Source: Mansonella perstans (taxonomy: Eukaryota; Nematoda; Chromadorea; Rhabditida; Onchocercidae). Taken from it: 26,588 bases of DNA. The notes beneath the pieces were generated by a model. The model ran no database searches. It was not told the origin of the DNA and saw only the letters and a program-made list of their open reading frames with translations. The stretch covers positions 1-26,588 of the forward strand of contig JBAMDO010000398.1 of the NCBI GenBank assembly GCA_037074765.1, read 5' to 3'. The translations under genes were made by a program, and so were the position numbers. Positions 18,101 through 26,588 of the stretch are shown here, piece after piece (the first letter of the stretch is position 1; every line of letters begins with the position of its first letter).

Positions 18101-21100
18101 ACTATTTATTGTTATTTCAGTTGCATATGATAGGAGAAAATATTCGAGGAGCAATCATTGAACAAGGATTGATTAAATTTATGCAAAAAGGTCATTTCTT
18201 TTCCTGATTTGATTCTGCATTCTTATAAAAAAGCAAAATAGATGTTCTAAGGGGAATGTGAAATACAGTATCTTGATCAAGAATTGTGCTACTTTTAACT
18301 TAGAAAAAAATTAGACATAGTGAGCATTTTGACTGTCAAAAATTTTAATTAATATATTGCGATATGAAATCTTAGGAACTGGTCAAATAATCGGTATGTC
18401 AGCAACTCTTTCGAATATTGAGCAGCTTTCAAAATTTCTCAAAGCAGCAGTATTTTCAACGGAATTTCGACCTGTAAGTGTGCAACAGTTGTGTCAATTA
18501 AATAGGCAAGTCATATATTGGAAACTTGTTTCGATATATAGCTTTCCTGTCTAAATGACAAAATGAGGCGAAGAGTTAGAATTCACCTAAAGCATTCATG
18601 CAAATTTCAAAGGATGTTCTGCTGTAAATGCATATGAGTCAAATACTTCACTACATTTACAGATGCCTAAATTTTTTTAGGTCAAACTGGTAGAGAAGAT
18701 AAAGATTGGCAACTCATTGTATATTATACAGCAGCAGGGAAAATTGGAATTCGAGATGAATTTAAGTGAAAATGTGTGTATTGCTGTAATCCGAAGTTTA
18801 CTTGTTTCCTTGTATTAATTAATTGATGCATTTTTGTTAACTTGCTGATTTTCATCTAGTTAAAACGCTTATCTGACTTTTCAGAAATTAAAAAATCGTG
18901 ATCCAGATGGTTTGGTTTCTTTGTTACATGATATTGTACCTAAGCGATCGGTGATTATTTTCTGCCCCACTAAACAGAATTGTGAAAATGTTTGTAAAAC
19001 GGTTTCACATCTAATGCCAAAGTTTGTTTTTTTTCTTGTCTTAGCTGTACAAAATCTCTACTGCAATTTTTTAGAAATCAATGCGTGTGATAATTGCTAG
19101 TGGGGTCAGCATTTATTGGTCTTAAGATTATTAAATTATCATTCTTTATAATTTGCTCATAAATTAATTTGTAATTTCAGGAGTGTTCGGGAGCATAAAA
19201 AAACCGAAAGACTGGCCGCAGTGGAGGCTTTGAACAGTGAGGAAGATGGAAAGCTTTCTTCTGTGCTTGAATTAGGCATCATACGTGGTGTTGCTTATCA
19301 TCATAGTGGTTTAACAACAGAAGAAAGGAAGATTATTGAAAGTGCATTTCAGGTGTCTGTGTTAAGATTTTCTTGTTTGAATTATATAGGACAATAGAAG
19401 AATGGGAGATGAAATTTCAGATTCCAGCTGTCCAGTGAAATTTTTGTTTTTTTTTAGATTTAATTTCAATTAAATAATTAAGATTCCTGACAATTCGGTC
19501 TAAACGTAAAACTTGCTTTCAATTAAATTTTGATATTTAAGGACGGTATTATCAATATAATCTGTTGTACGTCTACTTTGGCAGCAGGAGTTAATCTTCC
19601 GGCCCGGCGAGTAATAATCAAAGCTCCATTGGTTGGCAGAGAGCCACTTGGTAAAGCGCAATATTTGCAAATGATCGGTCGTGCTGGTCGAGCGGGTTAT
19701 GATGACATGGGAGAAGCAGTGACAATCGTACATTCTGGTTATGAGGAAAGCAAGGTTAATTGATTGTTATATTTTAAATGAATTTTTCAACACTAATCTT
19801 CATAATATTACGAAATGCGTGACAAACGGAACTGCGAAATATTATTTTCTGTGCAAGAAAAAGAGTTATTAAGATAATGATTGTTTTAAAAGCATAGGAT
19901 GATTTGTCATTATCATCTTATGCTTTATCACTATATTCCATCTAAATAAGTGGGATGTAATCGCAGCAATCTAGAATGTTAGCTGTAGTCAAGTTTTTTG
20001 AAATTTATGCATTTTAAAATGAAACTTGAAAGGCATTCTATTAATTTTCATATTTGGTTTTAGTTTTTAGACATGATTAGTGGACCTTTACCGGTGTGTA
20101 TTAGTTCATTGAATGAACCAGCAATGTTTTCATCGTTTCTGCTCGACTTGATCTCACTGAAGGTTAGTAATTTTACGATTTTTTTCCTTTTTGTTAAGTT
20201 TATTGGAATAGAGGATTTTTTTTATAGTTCTGTCAGTATTAAGAAATGTATTGCATTATAGTTATTTTCAGATAGCGCAACGATTGGAAGAGTTAAAAGC
20301 TGTGGTACAGCAAACGCTATTTGGAATACAAAATAGTAGTAGTGGAGAGCTGTTAAGAGAAATGTTGGAATATCTCATAAAGAACGATTTAGTAAACGTT
20401 GATAGGGTGAGATTTATTTTATTCAACTATAGCTGAAATAACATGAGTTGAGTAATTGATTCTAAAATATAATATTCATACGAATCTTTGTCACATTGCA
20501 TTTAGGATGGAAATTATTCAGCTTCAGTTTTCGGTATAGCAGTATTTTCGGCTTCTATATCACCACTTATAGCACGACAGATGTGCGGTTTATTATCAAA
20601 TAATTTGAGCGAAGTAAGCGCTTTCTATTTTCTACTGATATAATTTTGCAAATTTTTGTTAGAAGCATTGGGACATTGACATGTCTTGATGAAAACTTCT
20701 TGGAATGCGATTGTTCATATTCCAGAATCCTTATAATAACTCAAAAATTAGTTAGGTATGTTAAGTAAATATATAAATACTAAATCCAAACTACAAGAAT
20801 TAACATGGTAATATAGGCTGTGGGTATTCAAGGATACCACTAACCTAACAACAGTCTTGCTTACTGACTAACCTAGTGACAGTGGCAGAGTGACAGTTTC
20901 ACTTCGATAATTTTCAATCATTCTCTCGTCGTAAACTACAACAATTGATGCTTCATTATTCAGATTAATATTTTATTATTCTTGTTGTCTTAAACATCTG
21001 AATCACTTTGGATACATAGCATCTTGAGATATGTAGCGATTATATCAGATTTATGTAGATTCCTAAATGATCGGCGTACAGCAGTGGCTTTTCCAGTTAT

Positions 21101-23236
21101 TCCATCTATAATTTGTGTTTTTCGAAAATATTAGCTGTTGGATGTTTGATAAGGTTATTTTTTTCTCTGACTACATAATATTTTTCAGGGTGTTGTACTC
21201 TCTTCACATTTTCATCTGTTATTTATGATGGTACCGTTTGATGTAGATGTTGATATTGATTGGAATATATTCTATGAAGAGGTTGTTTCTCATTATAGAC
21301 AGTATTTTTGGTGTATGAATTATATGTATCAAGCAGTGAATTATATATATTCAAATTACTTAGAATGGTATGTATTCATTCTAGATTTTCCGAAATAACA
21401 TCGTAAGTTGTAATTAATCGATTGATTTTAAACATTTTTAACTCCATTTCAAACTTATGTCACTCTGAGTGATTCGTATTTCTCTAACTTCCCTGTTATC
21501 GTGTGGTTCATTATACATTTACTATTTAGTGATCAATTGTAAAAAATCAATTATAACATATGACCTTTGATTACAGTATAAAGAATTGCCAAGATCTGAA
21601 CAAGCTTTGCTTGCACGATTGGGAGTGAATGATAAGCAGCTCGTTCGTTATTTCATCGATCAACCAAAACTTGTAAGTTTTAATGTTCATTGAAATTTTG
21701 AAATTTCAAAGTTAGATAAGCATTTAATCTTTTTTTCTATTAATTTGCTACAAATATTACTCGAATGCCTGGTTGGAATTGTCCTATATTCTGTTATACT
21801 GCAAGATTCCAGTTCGCGCAGAACATTATTTTCTTTTGCCACATATCCAGTACTTTATATGCATTCGGCATATCTAATGTTCAATTAATGTCCAATTGAT
21901 AGTCCTGTGGACTTATAGTATCGCGTTTTCTTTTTTCTGTACCGCTTACAAGATACTGAAATCAAGAGCATCAGTTAATATAAATTGTAGGTTGAAGGTG
22001 AATCACTGTTGCGTCTTTATATTTCGTTCATGCTGCATCGGCTATGGAAGCAAGAAACTTTTGTTATTGTTGCGGAACGTTTTCACGTATCACGTGGTTG
22101 GCTTCAAAATGTTCTGCAAGCTACTTGTTCTCAAGCATCTTCAATTGCACGTTTTGCAGAGGTAAAAATTTCACGTTTTTTATTTAAAATTATTTAAGGA
22201 TATATGGAATGTATTGTTAAATGTCTCATTAAATATGATTTGGTAATATTTTGCAGAAAATACCGTCTTTTTGGCCGTTGAAAAATTTATTGCCTGATTT
22301 GGTGCAGCATTTGCGAAATTGTTCGCAGCAGGAGCTAATTCCATTACTTGCACTTGATGGTGTTAAAAAAGGAAGAGCACGACAACTTTATAATGCAGGT
22401 GTTGAAAAAAATGCAATTATGTTATAAACGCAAAAATCATGGTGCATCAACAATTATTCATATCAGTTTTATTCTTGATGCAAATTTCAGCATGCAGTAA
22501 ATTTTAGTTACCAATGGGATTTCACTGATTATTAATTTTGAGGTTTCAAAACGATTGGTTTGATTGCTTCAGCAGATCCATCGGAGCTGCTGTCTACTAT
22601 AGATCACTTAAATAGACGGCAGGCTAATGCAATCATCAGAAGTGCAAAGGTATTTTCATTAAAAATTTTTTACTGATTATCATTACAACAAAAATATCAA
22701 ATTAATCGGAATTGAAGAAAAAAGTAGCAGTAGTGGAGGTCGTTGTTTTATTAAAAGATAGAAAAATGAACATACAAACAGACAGAATAATTAATTGGTT
22801 TTCTTTCTTTCCTTGTGATATGCTTTTCAGTGATTGTATAAGTATTAACTGTAAATTTATATAGTGACAAAAAATTATTAAAAAATGTATAATACCAAAT
22901 TTAGCATTGAGCTTATACGCATTTCTCCAAAAGTACAATTATTCGCTATCATGCATTATTACGCAAATAACATTTAGAAACGGAATGAATTCAAAAATTG
23001 AGTTTTAGTTGGAAGCTATCTATTGCAAAACTTGGCTTAAAAATGTAGGAAATTTGAAAAAATTTAATTATAATAATAAAAAAGACATTCAATAAAGGAA
23101 GATGTCTGGATATAAGAAGGATTAGTTTTAGGTTTTGCTTCGTGATCAGCTGGCGGAAAAAGTTGAAGAACTACAAAAACAAATTGGAATTGGAAATGGA
23201 AGCGATATTTTGGCAAAGATATTTTCATATTGCTAA
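15128..23236 (+). CDS. helq: HELQ-type superfamily 2 DNA helicase (HEL308/Mus301 family)
   Basis: HELQ is a nuclear 3'-5' DNA helicase acting at stalled forks, in crosslink repair and with RAD51 paralogues. Twenty-three exons join without a frame break: 15128-15219, 15680-15786, 15916-15992, 16232-16352, 16602-16699, 16884-16964, 17128-17194, 17705-17838, 18121-18190, 18376-18473, 18681-18773, 18885-19021, 19181-19352, 19542-19754, 20064-20162, 20272-20406, 20506-20613, 21189-21281, 21577-21672, 21991-22161, 22257-22398, 22543-22649 and 23132-23236. They give about 871 residues (human about 1,100, with a longer N-terminal region). Visible parts: FYDWQNQC; Walker A TGAGKT (about 156-161); VPYIAIAQQK; GRLPPIKRR, YVATIEKA; motif II DELH (258-261, split across an intron); GMSAT (289-293); FCPTKQNCE; GVAYHHSGLT; TLAAGVNLPARR; QMIGRAGRAG (492-501); and the C-terminal helix-hairpin-helix region (GVKKGRARQLYNAG, IDHLNRRQANAI). 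HELQ is preferred over POLQ because there is no polymerase domain and the C terminus matches HELQ. The start could be 15029 (33 residues longer). Exons 1-3 are least certain. Confidence 0.93.
17195..17704 (+). other. HELQ intron, 510 bases, nothing recognised
   Basis: The intron runs between the exon ending EEYAASK and the exon starting GRLPPIKRR. The phase-1 split Gly codon joins exactly. No coding sequence or repeat stands out in it. Confidence 0.6.
20614..21188 (+). other. HELQ intron, 575 bases, nothing recognised
   Basis: Both flanking exons end and start at codon boundaries, so an additional in-phase exon would be possible. I could not find one with family-like sequence. A short inverted repeat (GGTAT...ATACC near 20822) is within chance expectation. 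Confidence 0.5.
22650..23131 (+). other. Last HELQ intron, 482 bases, nothing recognised
   Basis: The preceding exon ends RRQANAIIRSAK and the next continues VLLRDQLAEKVEEL, matching the continuous family C terminus, so no exon is missing. The minus-strand open frame 22702-22938 over it lacks protein-like character. Confidence 0.6.
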
Positions 23237-23261
23237 TAACTTTGCTGAAGATTAAACTGAT

Positions 23262-23267
23262 AATAAA
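23262..23267 (+). terminator. Probable polyadenylation signal of HELQ (AATAAA)
   Basis: AATAAA lies 26 bases after the HELQ stop; a second copy lies at 23326-23331. Either could be used, and the first is a typical distance for the short 3' ends common in nematodes. Confidence 0.45.
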
Positions 23268-23597
23268 AGAAATGAGAAATTGGTTAATTTTTGTTTTTGT
23301 TAGAAAGCTGATATTGTTATGATATAATAAAATCATACTTAGTTTTTAGATTAATTTATACTTTTTGCTTTTTTTTCACTCAATTTCATGACACTTAATT
23401 GTTTTACAAAAAAGTTTTGTATATGAAGAGCTGTTTCTTTTTCCTTTTTTTATTTTTGAATTAATTTATACGTTTCTTTTGCAAAATGTAATTTAGAAAT
23501 GCAAATGTAGATGTAAAATTGTTTCATTTTCAAATTTTTATCATTCTTATGGGATGCAAAGTGAAAAAAAAAACACATTATTACATAATAAAGTTAT

Positions 23598-23649
23598 TAA
23601 TGTTTGTGTAGTTTGTGTGTATTATAATGTTTGTGTAGTTTGTGTGTAT
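23598..23649. repeat. 27-bp tandem duplication
   Basis: TAATGTTTGTGTAGTTTGTG plus GTAT occurs at 23598 and again at 23625 without change, separated by two bases. This looks like a recent slippage or duplication event in the intergenic region. Confidence 0.8.
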
Positions 23650-23764
23650 AAGTTTTCTATTACTTTAATTTAATTTGTTTCCAAGTTTTTTTATTATTAT
23701 ATTAGCATATTTTTGGTTTTTCTTTTTCTTAGTATTTCTGTTGAATATATCAGTTTAATTTTTT

Positions 23765-23770
23765 TTTATT
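23765..23770 (-). terminator. Possible polyadenylation signal of the minus-strand membrane-protein gene
   Basis: TTTATT on the plus strand reads AATAAA on the minus strand, about 170 bases past the stop codon of the three-exon gene. Positional inference only. Confidence 0.35.
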
Positions 23771-23936
23771 TCTTAAAAAAATGCCTATTTAATTTCCTAT
23801 TTGATTATCAATCATTTGAATACATTTCATCTTCCGTTCTTGAATTTGCATTCGTTTGTTTTGTAACAGAAATTTTTATAAGCTTACATTTGTTTGTTGA
23901 AAAATGATAAAATAATAGGGCAGTACAAATTCTTTA

Positions 23937-25895
23937 TCATCTCTTTCGATGCGCAATATAAATGACCAGTATAGTAGATATGAGTAATAAAATGATCAGT
24001 AATAATACAACAACGGATAATATTATCCTTTTATATCGAATCAAGAAATTTGGCTGTATGATAAACTTTTCATTGTCGCATTCGAAAATTACTTTTACTT
24101 TTTCCGATGATGCATCATCCGGTGGACTAGAAATAAAAAAAAAAGTAGGGAAGTAAGAGAAATATAATATCTTAAATTAATTTAGCTATAAGAAGTATAT
24201 CATCAAAAAGTGATGATTTGTTTTTTAGAAAAAAATTAAAATTTTTGAATTTAAATTAATTTAGTATTGCTTTGTACTTTTTTATTCATTTATATTCTAC
24301 GTTTATTGGAAATACTTGTAATCATTAACAATTAATTGATATTGGTAAAAGTAATTTACGTAAGGACAATAGTTGGTGGTGGTTGTCTAATTGATATTTT
24401 ACGTGATTCGGGATGATGATGATGTTGTCCATGAAGTAATGATTGTTTCATTGATTGTATTGGTTGTTGACACTTGCTGAAAATTTTAAAATTATCAGAA
24501 ATTTTAGAAAAGAAAACACTCGCAAAAGTATTCATTCGATGAATTCAAATTGCATCTAGAAATATTTTGCAATTAAGGAGAAATAATGTTTTTTTTTTCA
24601 AATTTTTTTTTGAAAATAACATTTCAATGGATTATTGATTTAGGGGAAAAAATTAAGTGATTTAATGAATTTATTAATGACATTTAATAAATTCTATAAA
24701 CTGTCATAAATTCCCTTCCATATTCATCATCTAGATTTTTCTTTTTTTATTGGCATTTAACAATTATAAGTTTAATTTGAAATTTTGTTTTTTCGAAGTT
24801 AGTAATTGCTTTCAAATCTAATTTCTTTTTTTCTATTTCAATTAGTGTTTCATTTTTGATTTTTTTTTCAATTAATGTAATACGAGTTTTTCTCATTTCC
24901 ATTTATTTTCTTATCGTTGATTGTTAGAATAAAATGAAGGACTGATATGGAGAAATTAATTGATAAAGATTTATTTGATTCGCTTATATTTGATATATTG
25001 TCGTTTTCATTCTTGCAATTATATAATTTTCATTTAAATTGATAAAATTTTTAGTTGCAAGAAAGGAAGCAATTAATAAATTTTAGATTAATTAACAATT
25101 TAAATTTTGAATTTAAAACTTTCAAAAAAGCTTATTAATAAAGAGGAAAAATAAGTGAAAATGAAGATATTTTCCTAATCATAAATGTCAAAAATAATTA
25201 AACTAGAATGCTTAATTGTACTGTACTAGAAGTAATCCGGAAAATTACATTTACTTTTTTCTCTAAGTAATTCGAAAAATTATGTATATTTTTTTCTTTA
25301 AGTAATTTGGAAAATTATGTTCCAGGAAACTATATTTTTTTTCCCTTTTATCATTTTTTAAGACATTGTGTATTGATTTACATTCTTTGCCTATGCACTT
25401 TATTGCTATTTGTAAGTAATAAATTGCAAGTAGAATCAATAAATGAATGTAATTGGCATTAAATACCTAAAAAATTAAATTTGAGATTTATTAAATCAAA
25501 ATATAAATGAAAAAAATGAATAAATTTGCTAACCTTTCCAAAATATTACTGTTAATGGTATCCTTGGGTATATCATAATTACGAATACGCGTATGACATT
25601 TATTACTTAATTCATTACTATGTATACAGTGAGCTATTGTTGTTCTTGTTCCTTGTGATGATCCAGTAATTTCTGTCGATAAATTGCTATCAATCATCGT
25701 CTTATCATTAATAACATTCTTTCGTTGTGGCTGATCATATTGCTTATCATTATCATTAGCATTAGCAGCAATAATAATTCGACCATGCGGTAAACTATAA
25801 TTATGATATGTTGTTCCACTGTAATGATTAAATTTGTTGCCATTAATTGTTGATATTGGAATTTCTGTATCACATGTTATCCGTGTTTTTTTCAT
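23937..25895 (-). CDS. Unrecognised protein with C-terminal membrane anchor (probable tail-anchored protein)
   Basis: Three minus-strand exons join in one open frame: 25895-25534, 24476-24360 and 24126-23937, giving 222 residues. Both junctions are phase 2 and have normal GT and TTTCAG/TTCTAG signals. Residues 1 to about 160 are polar, rich in Asn, Ser, Thr, Ile and His, probably disordered, with a short His run and a Pro-rich piece (IRQPPPTIVLTPPDD). Residues about 194-217 form one strong hydrophobic helix (begins IILSVVVLLLIILLL) preceded by RYKR and followed only by AHRKR and the stop. There is no N-terminal signal peptide. A single helix at the very C terminus, flanked by basic residues, is the layout of a tail-anchored protein with its bulk in the cytosol; this topology is inferred. 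The ATG at 25895 follows a splice acceptor (TTTTTTAG) directly, so the gene may be complete, or this may be an internal exon of a longer gene. No family recognised. If the donor at 24359 were not used, the protein would stop after IVLT at 24356. Confidence 0.65.
24477..25533 (-). other. Intron of the minus-strand membrane-protein gene, AT-rich
   Basis: This 1,057-base intron holds a small degenerate tandem repeat (25229-25322) and T/A-rich low-complexity DNA. No additional exon was found, but its flanking phases would allow one. Confidence 0.45.
25229..25322. repeat. Degenerate tandem repeat, about 35-bp unit, three copies
   Basis: AGTAATCCGGAAAATTACAT, AGTAATTCGAAAAATTATGT and AGTAATTTGGAAAATTATGT start at about 25231, 25266 and 25301, each followed by a T-rich spacer. 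Confidence 0.7.
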
Positions 25896-25904
25896 CTAAA
25901 AAAT
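25896..25904 (-). promoter_or_regulatory. Splice acceptor directly before the ATG of the tail-anchored gene
   Basis: On the minus strand a T run ending in AG abuts the ATG at 25895-25893. As for TMEM147, this fits spliced-leader addition, but an upstream cis exon outside or inside 25905-26588 cannot be excluded. Confidence 0.4.
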
Positions 25905-26588
25905 TTTTTTCCTTTCGTTCTTTTCTTTCTTTAATTAATTAATTGCAACTTAAAACAAATTATCCTGGTTAATTTTTAGCATTTAGCAAGACAATATACA
26001 TAATAAAATCAACAACGTTCAGAACATCCATTCAAAAATATCATGAATGAATAAGATAATGATAATAATGACTGTTAATGTTTGATAATGGTAATAATAA
26101 TAATGATTGATGCATGTTAATAATAATGATGAATAATAATAATGATGTTGCTATTTATGACATTGTTTATTTAAAATTATTAGTGAAAAAAACGAACTTT
26201 TAGGTTTCTATTTTCTATTCCATTGAATATTGGTTTTATGCAAAATTATTGCAAAAAAATTTTTTTCTTTTTTTCTATTTCAGTTTCATTTTTTGCAATG
26301 ATTTTTTTTCTAAAAATAACTATACTATAGAAATTGAATAAAGAATAAAGTAGCTATTATAATGATTTGAAAAAAAGAAAAAAAAAAGGAATTGGAAAAG
26401 AGGAAGTAAACGAAAGTGCAAAATTAAATGCATAACTATGAAATTAGTGTAAAAAAGATTTTCAAGTTTTCTTTTTTTTAAAAAATATCATTGTTGCAAA
26501 ATGGTTCGTTCATTCCCATAGTTCCTGTCTGTCATTTTTACTTCTTATTTTTTTCTTTTCCTTTTCTCATTTTCATTTTCATTTTTTT
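25905..26588. other. Low-complexity AT-rich end of window
   Basis: No supported gene. It contains AAT/GAT triplet runs at about 26050-26150, A/T runs, and a pyrimidine-rich end (26520-26588). It may hold the promoter or 5' exons of the minus-strand tail-anchored gene. Confidence 0.5.

Larger units (their letters stand above)
23237..23936. other. Convergent intergenic region between HELQ and the minus-strand membrane-protein gene
   Basis: It holds the 3' ends of two convergent genes, polyadenylation hexamers for both strands, and a 27-bp tandem duplication (23598-23649). The open frames here (23064-23336 minus, 23713-23907 plus) are Phe/Ile/Ser-rich readings of T-rich DNA and are not supported. 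Confidence 0.55.

Noticed and set aside
23962..24156. 64-residue plus-strand open frame
   Set aside because: It is antisense to the membrane-anchor exon of the minus-strand gene, which has splice phase and a coherent hydrophobic helix.
24356..24476. Stop codon at 24356 as the true end of the minus-strand gene
   Set aside because: A donor GTAAAT overlaps this stop, and splicing to 24126 keeps phase and adds a convincing membrane helix. It is kept only as an alternative isoform.

Overview
The window looks like a strongly AT-rich nuclear segment from a nematode, most likely a spirurid or filarial species. The genes are split into many short exons with GT-AG introns. Several start codons sit directly behind a nematode-type splice acceptor, as expected for spliced-leader trans-splicing. 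The recognisable proteins are ordinary conserved animal proteins. The taxonomic placement is inferred from composition and architecture only; no database search was possible.

Layout. Positions 1-3317 hold low-complexity DNA, one candidate low-complexity coding exon (447-954, + strand), degenerate repeats and a 52-bp near-perfect palindrome. Positions 3318-11097 (+) carry twelve in-phase exons for the C-terminal part of an AGAP/centaurin-gamma Arf GTPase-activating protein (split PH domain, ArfGAP zinc finger, ankyrin repeats). Its N-terminal GTPase-like domain is not in the window. Two unrelated tandem-repeat blocks fill its 2.1-kb intron (3986-6081). Positions 12151-13962 (-) encode a complete five-exon TMEM147 orthologue of 229 residues, converging on the AGAP gene.

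A divergent intergenic region (13963-15127) with a 14-15-bp satellite-like array separates TMEM147 from a 23-exon HELQ-type DNA helicase (15128-23236, +, about 871 residues). All helicase motifs and the C-terminal helix-hairpin-helix region are intact. HELQ converges on an unrecognised three-exon minus-strand gene (25895 to 23937) of 222 residues: a polar, probably disordered N-terminal region followed by one strong membrane helix at the extreme C terminus, so probably a tail-anchored protein. The rest, to 26588, is low-complexity AT-rich DNA.

The genes serve unrelated functions: Arf/membrane traffic, ER translocon-associated multipass protein biogenesis, and DNA crosslink/recombination repair. 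Strand alternates from gene to gene, so there is no operon here. I see no mobile element, tRNA, rRNA or novel multi-gene system. The most interesting items are the uncharacterised tail-anchored gene, the palindrome whose only two mismatches become G-U pairs in plus-strand RNA, and the codon-repeat-rich N-terminal half of the AGAP protein.
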